NCBI GenBank assembly: GCA_017471465.1
Contig: JAFUTI010000023.1
Location: forward strand, 186,001-250,000
Origin: Prevotella sp.
Lineage (GTDB): Bacteria > Bacteroidota > Bacteroidia > Bacteroidales > Bacteroidaceae
Reading direction: 5' to 3'
Length of the DNA stretch: 64,000 bases
The stretch's first letter is position 1. The number at the start of each line of letters is the position of its first letter. A model generated the notes under the pieces. The model searched no databases, was not told the origin of the DNA, and saw only the letters and a program-made list of their open reading frames with translations. Of this stretch, positions 7,375 through 15,214 are shown one piece after another. Position numbers and translations under genes: made by a program.

Positions 7375-8790
7375 CTATTCATCGGCAATGGGATAGTTGG
7401 GCGACGGTGTACGCATCTGACGCATCCGCTTGTCCAACGCCTTGACAACCTCCGGGTATTCTGCCGACAGGTCGCGCTGTTCGCAGGGGTCGTCCTTGAT
7501 ACGGTAGAGTTCCAGCGGAGCCCCCCTCTTCACTGTCACGGCCTTCCAGCCACCACTGCGGATGGCGCGCTGCTTGCCGGGGAACTCCCAGTAGAGATCG
7601 CGGCTGTCGGTATCGATGTCGTCGCCGAAGAACAGCGGCGAGATGTCCATACCGTCAATATTTCGAGGTACGAGGTGCGAGGTCTGAGCTACGTCATCTC
7701 CTGCTGCTATTTTCGCCAGTGTCGGCATGAAGTCGGGGAAGTAGACGAGGTTCTCTATCTGGCGGGCAGGCACGCGTCCGGGCTGGTTGACGATGAGCGG
7801 CACGCGGATGCCGCCCTCGTAGAGCTGACCCTTGCGGCCTTTCAGACCGGCGCCACAGTTCAGTTCCTTCAACGGCGCCATCACGGCAGCTCCGTTGTCG
7901 CTGGCAAAGATGACCAGCGTCTTCTCACGCAGTCCGAGGGCATCGAGGGTGCCTAACAGTCGGCCGATGTTGTAGTCCATGTGTGTCACCAGAGCGGCAT
8001 AGCGTTTGGTGTTCGCCGACCAGTCTCCCTGCTCGTCATACCACGACGTGTCATCGATATTATACGGTTCGTGGGGCGCGTCGTAGCCGAGGAAGAGGAA
8101 GAACGGGCGGTCTTGGTTACGGTGGATGAACTGGATGGCGTCGTCGGTGGAAATCTCGGTGTTGTGGCGCACGTGGGCATCGTTCTCGTTTTCGCGGATG
8201 TTTATCAGACTGTCGCCGTGGAAGCGGTAGTAAGGATAATAATATGGCGCATTGCTGTGGACGGTGGCGATGGTCCAGCCGTAGAACTCGTCGAACCCCC
8301 GGTGGTTGGGTGCTGACTGCGGGTCATAGCCGTCGAGATGCCATTTATTTACCAGACAGGTGCGGTAGCCGGCTTTCGAGAGCACCGTGCCGAGGGTGAC
8401 ATCCTCGGGCAAGAGATTGGCGCGGCGAACGATGGTGGTGTCGCCCTTGGGATTGATTTTCAGGCCTGTCAGTCCACCGGCATAGCACTGGTTGTCGCGG
8501 ATGCGGGTGTTCCCGCTGTTCTTTCCCGTCATCAGCGAGCAGCGCGACGGCGAGCTGATGCCGCTGCCGGCGTATGCCTGCGTAAAGGAGGTGCCGGTTC
8601 GTGCCAGCCGGTCGATGTTTGGCGTCTGGATATACTGGTTGCCATAGCAGGCCAGGTCGCCATAGCCCATGTCGTCGGCCAGGATAAAGATGATGTTCGG
8701 ACGCTCGGGCGTCGCCTTCTGCGGCTGGTCGCCGGTGGCCTGCGCCTGCTGTGCCAACAGGGCTCCCAAAGTCATCAATGCGCTCTTCAT
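7375..8790 (-). CDS. Secreted sulfatase, serine-type active site
   Basis: 471 residues from the ATG at 8790; a longer frame upstream reads through the promoter region and lacks family similarity. A signal peptide (MKSALMTLGALLAQQAQA) is followed by the sulfatase core: metal-binding ILADDMGYGD at ~36-45, the signature S-S-P-S-R at 79-83 followed by CSLMTGK, and later NKWHLDG and FASDNGAA. Sulfatases hydrolyse sulfate esters using formylglycine made from Cys or Ser; here the modified position is Ser79, so an anaerobic maturase (anSME) is needed and must be encoded elsewhere. The substrate, probably a sulfated host or plant glycan, cannot be named. A period-7 array sits in frame near residue 370. 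Confidence 0.93.
   Translation of the reverse strand: MKSALMTLGALLAQQAQATGDQPQKATPERPNIIFILADDMGYGDLACYGNQYIQTPNIDRLARTGTSFTQAYAGSGISSPSRCSLMTGKNSGNTRIRDNQCYAGGLTGLKINPKGDTTIVRRANLLPEDVTLGTVLSKAGYRTCLVNKWHLDGYDPQSAPNHRGFDEFYGWTIATVHSNAPYYYPYYRFHGDSLINIRENENDAHVRHNTEISTDDAIQFIHRNQDRPFFLFLGYDAPHEPYNIDDTSWYDEQGDWSANTKRYAALVTHMDYNIGRLLGTLDALGLREKTLVIFASDNGAAVMAPLKELNCGAGLKGRKGQLYEGGIRVPLIVNQPGRVPARQIENLVYFPDFMPTLAKIAAGDDVAQTSHLVPRNIDGMDISPLFFGDDIDTDSRDLYWEFPGKQRAIRSGGWKAVTVKRGAPLELYRIKDDPCEQRDLSAEYPEVVKALDKRMRQMRTPSPNYPIADE
7661..7688. repeat. Period-7 array inside the sulfatase gene
   Basis: Four 7-mers in a row: TTTCGAG, GTACGAG, GTGCGAG, GTCTGAG. The same units recur in the fkp gene (24620) and, in the other orientation, in the tRNA nucleotidyltransferase gene (62058). 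Read on the coding strand it gives QTSHLVPR within a loop-like stretch of the protein. Confidence 0.65.
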
Positions 8791-8800
8791 GCCGTTTTTG

Positions 8801-8832
8801 TTTGCAAATTTACGAAAATATTTGTAACTTTG
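8801..8832 (+). promoter_or_regulatory. Promoter of the nitroreductase gene (TTTG-N20-TAACTTTG)
   Basis: TTTG at 8801-8804 and TAACTTTG at 8825-8832, separated by 20 bases, fit both elements of the Bacteroidetes consensus. The start codon follows 19 bases later. Confidence 0.75.
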
Positions 8833-8851
8833 CGCCGAAAAACGAAAAAAA

Positions 8852-9613
8852 ATGAAGAATCTACTCAACCGCCGTACTATCCGCAAGTATACCGACCAGC
8901 CTGTCAGCGACGAACTGCTGAACCGGCTGATGGGGGAAGCGGCCCGCACACAGACGATGGGCAACCTGCAACTCTACTCCGTCGTCGTCACCCGCGACAA
9001 AGAGATGAAAGAGAAGCTGGCACCCGCCCACTTCAACCAGCCGATGGTGAAGGAAGCACCTGTGGTGCTGACTATCTGTGCCGACTTCAACCGCACCAGT
9101 TTCTGGGCGAAATGCCGTAAGGCAGAGCCTGGCTACGACAACTTCCTGTCGTTCATCAACGCCGCTACCGACGCCCTGCTCTACACGCAAACGCTCTGTA
9201 ACCTCATGGACGAGGAGGGGCTTGGCTACTGCTATCTCGGCACCACCGTCTATCAGCCGCAGCAGATTATCGAGACCTTGCACCTGCCTAAGCTCACGAT
9301 GCCCGTGGCCACGCTCACCGTGGGGTGGCCTGCCGAGGAACCGGCCCTTTCCGACCGTCTGCCTCTTGAGAGTTTCGTTCATCAGGAACGCTACGACGAC
9401 TATACGGGCCATGACATCGACACCTATTATTATAATAAGGAGCATCTGCCCGAGAACCTGCACTTCGTGGAGATCAACCACAAAGAGACTCTCGCCCAGA
9501 TTTTTACGGATATCCGTTATACGCGAAAGGACAACGAGGCGATGTCGAGAGAGCTACTCGCCACCCTCGTCCGACAGGGATTCCTTGATTCGTTTACAGT
9601 TTATGGTTTATAG
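8852..9613 (+). CDS. Nitroreductase-family flavoprotein (NfsA-like)
   Basis: 253 residues. The N-terminal RRTIRKYTDQPVSDELLNRL and the following ARTQTMGNLQLYSVVVTRD match the FMN-binding start of nitroreductases; GLGYCYLGTTVYQPQQI and ATLTVGWPAEEP fit the central and nucleotide-binding parts. Such proteins reduce nitroaromatics or quinones with NAD(P)H. The C-terminal ~65 residues (YYNKEHLPENLHF onward) are typical of the larger NfsA-like branch. It is transcribed away from the sulfatase. The last codons and stop lie inside a TTTATGG-type 7-base array, so the very end of the protein (FTVYGL) is made from repeat sequence. Confidence 0.88.
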   Translation: MKNLLNRRTIRKYTDQPVSDELLNRLMGEAARTQTMGNLQLYSVVVTRDKEMKEKLAPAHFNQPMVKEAPVVLTICADFNRTSFWAKCRKAEPGYDNFLSFINAATDALLYTQTLCNLMDEEGLGYCYLGTTVYQPQQIIETLHLPKLTMPVATLTVGWPAEEPALSDRLPLESFVHQERYDDYTGHDIDTYYYNKEHLPENLHFVEINHKETLAQIFTDIRYTRKDNEAMSRELLATLVRQGFLDSFTVYGL

Positions 9614-9696
9614 TTTATGGTTTATGGTTTACAGATGATTACCTGGCAAGCCTTTCTGCCTATAGTCATATTATCTGTAAACCATAAACTATAAAC
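9593..9696. repeat. TTTATGG heptamer array with inverted counterpart between convergent genes
   Basis: Six 7-mers at 9593-9634 (TTTACAG, TTTATGG, TTTATAG, TTTATGG, TTTATGG, TTTACAG) face a shorter inverted copy at 9673-9696 (CTGTAAA, CCATAAA, CTATAAA). The arms could pair over about 24 bases with one 7-base bulge around a ~36-base loop. Lying between the convergent nitroreductase and MFS genes, it could act as a two-way terminator, though the stem is AT-rich. Confidence 0.7.
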
Positions 9697-9706
9697 AACA
9701 AAAGGA

Positions 9707-11161
9707 TTACTCCACCACGATGGGCTTGTACTTCGGCACGAGCGTCTTCATGATGCACCAGCCAATGAGGTAGGCCACGGCACAGATGCAGAACACCACC
9801 ATATAGGCAGCTGGCTTACCTTCGAAACCGAAGAACGAGAAGGCGCTGCCCTGAGCGGCGGCCCAGGTGAAGAACTGGCCGGAGCCCATGTTGATAGCCA
9901 TCGAACCGAGGCCACCCGTCATCGTTCCAAGACCGACGATAGTACCGATGGTCGACTTGGGGAACATGTCGCCGATAGTCGAGAAGAGATTGGCCGACCA
10001 AGCCTGATGACCGGCACCGAGCAGGCCGATAAGGATGGCAGGCCACCAGGCACTATAGGCGCCGAGGGGCTGTGCCAGCAGTCCGAGCACGGGGAAGCAG
10101 GCGAAGATGAGCATAGCGCGCATACGGCCCAGATAGGGATTCATGCCGCGCTTCTCGACGAAGTACTTCGGCAGATAGCCGCCACCGATGGAGAGGACGG
10201 TGACGATGAAGTAGAGGGTGAAGATGAGCAGGATACCCATCGTCGAGTCACTGGTATAGCCATACTGGTCGCTGAAGTAAGCGGGAGCCCAGAAGAGGAA
10301 GAACCACCATACACCGTCGGTCATGAACTTACCCACGAGGAAAGCCCATGTCTGCTTGAAGGTGAAGCACTGGAAGAACGGGATGGCCTTCTCCTCCTTC
10401 TCGGCATCGCGGTCCTGCACGTCGGCCAAGTCGTTGTCCTGCTCAATATAGTTCAGCTCAGCCTGGTTGACGCGCTTGTTCTGGCGCGGTTTTTCGTAGA
10501 GCCACATCCACAGGCCCATCCACACATAACCCAGCACACCGATGATGATGAAAGCCATCTCCCAGCCCCAGGCACGGGCCAACAGGGGGATGGTGGCGGG
10601 AGCAGCCAGCGCACCGACAGAGGCGCCGCTGTTGAAGATAGAGGTCGAGAAGGCGCGGTCCTTCTTAGGGAAGTACTCTGCCGTAGCCTTGATGGCGGCG
10701 GGGAAGTTGCCAGCCTCACCGACGGCGAGAATCAGACGACAGGAGAGAAACAGCCAGACGGAGATGGTAGCGATGGCTACGGCAGCATCTGAGCCTGCCT
10801 GCACCAAGCGCAGGGTCTCAATAGAGTCATAGCCCTCGACGCTCATTGTCATCCATCCGCAACCGGCGTGGAGTACGGCACCCGTCGACCATACGAAGAT
10901 GGCGATGAGATAGCCTTTCTTCGTGCCCATCCAGTCGATGAACTTTCCGGCGAAGAGGTTGGCGATGGCATAGAACAAGGAGAACATACCGGTAATGAAG
11001 CCATAGTCGGCATCGGTCCAGTGGAAGTCAACGGCAATAAAGTCCTTCCAGGTTAATGACAGGACCTGACGGTCCATGTAGTTGACGGTGGTTGCCAGGA
11101 AGAGCAACGCACAGATGACCCAACGGAAGTTGGACATTTTGGTTGTTTGTACGGGTGTCAT
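9707..11161 (-). CDS. MFS hexuronate transporter, ExuT-like (anion:cation symporter family)
   Basis: 484 residues with about 12 membrane helices. The start FRWVICALLFLATTVNYMDRQVLSLTW and GEAGNFPAAIKATAEYFPKKDRAFSTSIFNSGASVGAL are hallmarks of the ACS group that includes ExuT and other hexuronate importers. It sits in the inner membrane and would import galacturonate or glucuronate with protons. It is the third gene of an operon, 2 bases after kduI, so uronate uptake is the natural reading. The central loop (about 235-255) is strongly charged. Confidence in the family is high, in the exact sugar moderate. Confidence 0.9.
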   Translation of the reverse strand: MTPVQTTKMSNFRWVICALLFLATTVNYMDRQVLSLTWKDFIAVDFHWTDADYGFITGMFSLFYAIANLFAGKFIDWMGTKKGYLIAIFVWSTGAVLHAGCGWMTMSVEGYDSIETLRLVQAGSDAAVAIATISVWLFLSCRLILAVGEAGNFPAAIKATAEYFPKKDRAFSTSIFNSGASVGALAAPATIPLLARAWGWEMAFIIIGVLGYVWMGLWMWLYEKPRQNKRVNQAELNYIEQDNDLADVQDRDAEKEEKAIPFFQCFTFKQTWAFLVGKFMTDGVWWFFLFWAPAYFSDQYGYTSDSTMGILLIFTLYFIVTVLSIGGGYLPKYFVEKRGMNPYLGRMRAMLIFACFPVLGLLAQPLGAYSAWWPAILIGLLGAGHQAWSANLFSTIGDMFPKSTIGTIVGLGTMTGGLGSMAINMGSGQFFTWAAAQGSAFSFFGFEGKPAAYMVVFCICAVAYLIGWCIMKTLVPKYKPIVVE

Positions 11162-11163
11162 AG

Positions 11164-12159
11164 TTATTTAATGTCGATTACGGGAATATTGTCTTTGTCA
11201 TTATAGTACAGGTTCTCACCAGCCATACCCCAGATAAAGGTATAGTAGTAGGTGCCGGCAGCAGCATGCATCGACCATTCGGGCGACATGATGGCCTGCT
11301 CGTTGTGCAGCCAGACGACACGGCTCTCCTGCGGCTCACCCATGATGTGGGCGATGGTCTGACCCTCGGGCAGGTTGAAGTAGTAGTAGGCCTCGATACG
11401 GCGGCCGTGGGTGTGCGGCGGCATCGTGTTCCACGCAGCACCGGGGTTCAGCTGTGTCAGACCGAGCTGCAGCTGGCAGGGGCCTTCCTCCAGCACGTCG
11501 TTGACAATCAGCTTATAGACGGTGCGGTTGTTGCACTCTTCGAGCGAACCGACGGGCCCCCAGACAGCAGCTTTCAGCGAGCCCTTACGGCCGTCGAGCG
11601 TGATCCACTGCGTCTTGTAGTGCTGGTGAGCAGTGGCACTGTTCAGGTAGAACTTGGCAGGCTTCTTGGCATCCTTCGAACGGAAGAGCACCTCCTTGTT
11701 CACATCGACAGACTGGCCTTTCTTGTCCTTGCCGATATGGCCACGACCGATGTAGAGGGCCTCCTTGGGCGACAGGGCATACTCCTTGCCGTCGACGATG
11801 ACCCAGCCGTCGCCCTCGCCGCAGTTCACGACGCCAAGCTCACGGTTGTAGAGGAAGTACTTGTCCTTGATGCCGGGGTCTACGTCGAGTCCCAGCTCCA
11901 GGAAGTTCTCCAGTTTCAGGTCCTTGCTAACAGGCATCGCACCGCCATAGATGAAGCGGTCGTAGTGCGAGTAGGTCAGGTTAATCTTGTCGGCCTCCAT
12001 CACCTTCTCCATGACGAAGCGGTCGCGCAGGGTCTTGGTGTCGTAGTGCTTCACGTCCTCCGGATGACAGGCCGTCTGGAAGTTCACACTCTGCTGGGCG
12101 CTTGCCGAAACGAATGTCCCGACTAACAGCGCGATTGAAAGAAATGTTCTCTTTTTCAT
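11164..12159 (-). CDS. kduI: 4-deoxy-L-threo-5-hexosulose-uronate ketol-isomerase (KduI) with a signal peptide
   Basis: 331 residues. KduI converts 5-keto-4-deoxyuronate to 2-keto-3-deoxygluconate precursors in pectin and glycosaminoglycan breakdown. The metal-site motif [16 protein letters not shown] (His249, His251, Glu256) and [13 protein letters not shown] near the C-terminus are characteristic. Unlike the usual cytoplasmic enzyme of about 278 residues, this one starts with [21 protein letters not shown], a clear cleavable signal peptide, so it should act in the periplasm. It is the middle gene of an operon between a PTS-IIC-like permease and an ExuT-like transporter. Isomerisation before uptake would fit this order, which is inference. 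Confidence 0.9.
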   Translation of the reverse strand: MKKRTFLSIALLVGTFVSASAQQSVNFQTACHPEDVKHYDTKTLRDRFVMEKVMEADKINLTYSHYDRFIYGGAMPVSKDLKLENFLELGLDVDPGIKDKYFLYNRELGVVNCGEGDGWVIVDGKEYALSPKEALYIGRGHIGKDKKGQSVDVNKEVLFRSKDAKKPAKFYLNSATAHQHYKTQWITLDGRKGSLKAAVWGPVGSLEECNNRTVYKLIVNDVLEEGPCQLQLGLTQLNPGAAWNTMPPHTHGRRIEAYYYFNLPEGQTIAHIMGEPQESRVVWLHNEQAIMSPEWSMHAAAGTYYYTFIWGMAGENLYYNDKDNIPVIDIK

Positions 12160-12205
12160 ATTTTCAAATTTTAAACAATATACTGTCTTACGATGGAAAC
12201 GAATT

Positions 12206-13573
12206 TTATTTGGAATTCTTTTCCTCAGCGACGATGCGCATGCGGTTCCACACGACCATAGCGACGGTGATAATTGTCAGCACGCCCATGCCAATCCACT
12301 TCAGGTATTTCACACAGGCATAGATGACATAGCCGAAGAGCGACGAGGCGAAGTCCATGGCACCAGCCTGGAAGCCCTCGGGAATCAGGGCGGCCTTGTC
12401 CTGCGTTGCCTCATACACGGTGTTGGCGGCCAGCGTGAAGGCGGGAGCCATGTCGGTGACGAACCACAGTCCGATACCGACGGCGACAATGCCTATGATG
12501 AGTGTCTTCACCACATTGCCTTTCGTATAGGGCAGCACCATCACGAAGACGTAGAACATACCGGCCAGTGAGGCCAGCGGCAGGAACTCATTGCCGGGCA
12601 GCGCCACGGCCATCAGCAGGGCCAGCGGGATGAGGATCAGCGAGGCTACCAGCGTCGTGGGGTGGCCGATTACCAAGGCGGGCGACATACCGATATACAC
12701 CTTCTTGCCGGCCCACTTCTTCTGTACCACCTCCTGCGTCTTCTCGGCGATGGGTTTCAGACCGTCGATGAACAATTTCGTGATACGGGGAATCAGCTCC
12801 ATCACGGCACCCATCGTCACACCGAGGAAGAGCACCTTCTTGATGTCCATCTGAGCTACGGCACCTATCAGCGCACCCACGATGACACCCAGTACGATGG
12901 GCTCGCCCAGCACGCCGAACTTCCGCTTCAGGCCCTCGGCGTCGATGTCGAGCTTCGAGAATCCGGGGATACGGTCCAACAGCCAGTTGATGCCGATGGC
13001 AAACAGCGTGAAGCTCTGGCAGAAAGGCTGCGGGATGGAGATGCCGTCCATGTCGTCGTAGTAGCCTTGGAACTTGTCGGCTGTCAGGTCGGCCATCACG
13101 AGGGTGATGATGTAGCAGACGATGGCGGCGAAGTAGCCCCATGCCAGACTCTGGTCCATGACGAAATAGGCTACGGCACCGATGAAGGCGAAGTGCCAGT
13201 AGTTCCACAGGTCGATGTTCACCGTCCGCGTACACTTCGTGATGAGCATCAGGAAGTTGACGCCCAGACAGATGGGAATGATGAGCGCTCCCACCGCCGT
13301 GTTGTAAGCCACGGCAGCGGCGGCAGGCCATCCCATGTCGAACACGCCGAGCTGCAGGTCGTAGAGACGGGAGATTTCCGACAGCGGATTACCAAAGTTA
13401 GTAGTCAGCAGGGCGGTGACAATGCCGAGGCCGACGAAACCGACGCCTACATAGAGGCCGGACTTCAGCGACTTGCCGAACTTCATGCCTATGCACAGGC
13501 CAATGATAGTAAAGAGGATAGGCATCATCACCGAAGCGCCCAGAGAGATAATGTAACTGAAAACTTGTTCCAT
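12206..13573 (-). CDS. Orphan galactitol-type PTS permease (EIIC-Gat)
   Basis: 455 residues, close to the 451 of E. coli GatC, with about ten or more hydrophobic segments ([20 protein letters not shown] at the start). Features such as [25 protein letters not shown] and [17 protein letters not shown] match the Gat family IIC. In a normal PTS it moves the sugar while IIA and IIB phosphorylate it. No IIA, IIB, HPr or EI gene is nearby, and Bacteroidetes generally lack the PTS, so it may work as a simple secondary transporter. First gene of the operon with kduI and the MFS gene, which points to a uronate-related substrate rather than galactitol. Confidence 0.88.
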   Translation of the reverse strand: MEQVFSYIISLGASVMMPILFTIIGLCIGMKFGKSLKSGLYVGVGFVGLGIVTALLTTNFGNPLSEISRLYDLQLGVFDMGWPAAAAVAYNTAVGALIIPICLGVNFLMLITKCTRTVNIDLWNYWHFAFIGAVAYFVMDQSLAWGYFAAIVCYIITLVMADLTADKFQGYYDDMDGISIPQPFCQSFTLFAIGINWLLDRIPGFSKLDIDAEGLKRKFGVLGEPIVLGVIVGALIGAVAQMDIKKVLFLGVTMGAVMELIPRITKLFIDGLKPIAEKTQEVVQKKWAGKKVYIGMSPALVIGHPTTLVASLILIPLALLMAVALPGNEFLPLASLAGMFYVFVMVLPYTKGNVVKTLIIGIVAVGIGLWFVTDMAPAFTLAANTVYEATQDKAALIPEGFQAGAMDFASSLFGYVIYACVKYLKWIGMGVLTIITVAMVVWNRMRIVAEEKNSK

Positions 13574-13612
13574 TGTTATAGTAAATTGTTTGTTTTAGCG
13601 TAGAATACGCTG

Positions 13613-13620
13613 CAAAAGTA
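13613..13620 (-). promoter_or_regulatory. -7 element (TACTTTTG) for the uronate operon
   Basis: On the minus strand TACTTTTG fits TAnnTTTG and lies 39 bases before the IIC start codon. The -33 element is not obvious. Confidence 0.5.
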
Positions 13621-13663
13621 CTAAAATTTTTTTAATTACAGCCACTTTTTGAGAGAAATATTG

Positions 13664-13671
13664 TATCTTTG
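13664..13671 (+). promoter_or_regulatory. -7 element (TATCTTTG) for the M6 peptidase gene
   Basis: TATCTTTG lies 34 bases upstream of the start codon at 13706 and fits the Bacteroidetes consensus. No TTTG at the standard distance was seen. Confidence 0.5.
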
Positions 13672-13705
13672 TACCCTCAAAAAAAACTTTTAAGGCCAAG
13701 AGCGT

Positions 13706-15214
13706 ATGATGAACAAAAGAATTCTTGTCGTCCTGCTGGCGCTTCTCACCATCAGCAACGCCGCCACGGCACAACGCCGCGGCGTAGGCTGCTGGCGCGG
13801 GAAACCTCTCCGACATACAGAGGTAAGAGCGCGACAGCTAGGGCTTTCGACGACCGACGACCGCGAAAGGTTCATCGGCACGAAGCGCGGCCTGGTCATC
13901 CTGGCGGCTTTTAACGACCTGGAATTCAGACTGGCCAACAACAGGGAGAAATACGACAACATCCTCAACACCGTAGGCTACAGCAACGGGAAGTTCATCG
14001 GCAGCGTCACCGACTACTTCCGCGACCAGAGCGGCGGCCTGTTCAATCTGGTCTTCGACGTGGTAGGCCCCTATACCCTGGAGAGCGGTTATGCCTACTA
14101 TGGCGCCAACGACAAAGACGGCAACGACAATCGTCCCGGACAGATGGTGAAAGAGATGTGTCAGCAGGCCGATGCCGACGTCAACTTCGCCGACTACGAC
14201 TGGGACGGCGACGGCTTTGTCGACGAGGTCTTCGTCGTCTATGCCGGCAAGGGCGAAGCCAACGGCGGTAGCGACGACACCATCTGGCCCCACATGTGGA
14301 GCCTCAGCGAAGCCATCGGCCACACGCTGCACTTGGACGGCGTGCAGGTCGACGTCTACGCCTGCAGCAGCGAGCTCGACGGCAAGGGCAACATCTGCGG
14401 CATCGGCACCTTCTGCCATGAGTTCACCCACTGCATGGGACTGCCCGACTTCTACGACGTCTACTACGACGGCCATTTCGGCATGGGCGACTTCGACCTG
14501 ATGTCGGGCGGCAGCTACAACGGCGACGGATTCTGTCCCGCCGGCTACACGGCCTACGAGAAGATGGTATGCGGCTGGCAGGACCCCGTCGTGCTGTCCG
14601 ACGAGGACGTCGACGTGGAGCATCTGCAGCCCCTCAGTGAGTATGGCGAGTCCTATATCCTCTACAACGACGCCCATCCTGACGAGTACTATCTGATAGA
14701 AAACCGGCAGAAAACCCGCTGGGACGCAAAGCTTCCCGGCGCCGGCCTGATGATAACGCATGTGGACTACGATGCCGAAATATGGGCCAACAACATCCCC
14801 AACAGCATCCTCACGCTGTCGAAAGCCCACAGAGACGGTCTCACCGTAGGCAATGACCACCAGCGCATGACCATCTTCCATGCCGACGATAACGACGACT
14901 ACACCGTCAGCGACCTATACCCCTGGCTGCGTAACGACTCGCTGACGGCAACATCGCATCCTGCCGCCACGCTCTACAACATGAACTCAGAAGGTACGAA
15001 CCTGATGCAGGGTGCCATCCTCGACATCAAGAAGAATAGCGACTACACCATGCGCTTCCACTACCGCGCTCCCCGTCCCGTGGCCGACGCCATCAGCGAC
15101 GTCAGCGCCGACCAGTGCGGGCAGCCCGCATACTACGACCTGGCGGGGCGACGGGTCAGTCAGCCCCGACGCGGACTCTATATCGTCGGCGGCAGGAAAG
15201 TGGTGGTGCGCTAA
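13706..15214 (+). CDS. Secreted M6-family zinc metallopeptidase with C-terminal GLYIV tail
   Basis: 502 residues. A signal peptide (MNKRILVVLLALLTISNAATA) leads to an M6 (immune inhibitor A-like) peptidase: FYDYDWDGDGFVDE-type calcium-binding text reads here as ADYDWDGDGFVDEVFVVYAG, followed by the zinc site HEFTH at 238-242 and GLPDFYD. These enzymes cleave extracellular proteins. The C-terminus (YYDLAGRRVSQPRRGLYIVG then GRKVVVR) is the same tail seen in the secreted proteins at 18.0, 20.5 and 39.1 kb, likely a sorting signal. Either of two adjacent ATGs may be used. Its stop overlaps the convergent murF-alr stop by 4 bases. Confidence 0.9.
   Translation: MMNKRILVVLLALLTISNAATAQRRGVGCWRGKPLRHTEVRARQLGLSTTDDRERFIGTKRGLVILAAFNDLEFRLANNREKYDNILNTVGYSNGKFIGSVTDYFRDQSGGLFNLVFDVVGPYTLESGYAYYGANDKDGNDNRPGQMVKEMCQQADADVNFADYDWDGDGFVDEVFVVYAGKGEANGGSDDTIWPHMWSLSEAIGHTLHLDGVQVDVYACSSELDGKGNICGIGTFCHEFTHCMGLPDFYDVYYDGHFGMGDFDLMSGGSYNGDGFCPAGYTAYEKMVCGWQDPVVLSDEDVDVEHLQPLSEYGESYILYNDAHPDEYYLIENRQKTRWDAKLPGAGLMITHVDYDAEIWANNIPNSILTLSKAHRDGLTVGNDHQRMTIFHADDNDDYTVSDLYPWLRNDSLTATSHPAATLYNMNSEGTNLMQGAILDIKKNSDYTMRFHYRAPRPVADAISDVSADQCGQPAYYDLAGRRVSQPRRGLYIVGGRKVVVR

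Noticed and set aside
12588-13331. 247-codon frame overlapping the PTS-type permease in another frame
   Set aside because: Arg/His-rich shadow translation with no domain; the membrane protein in the other frame is clear.
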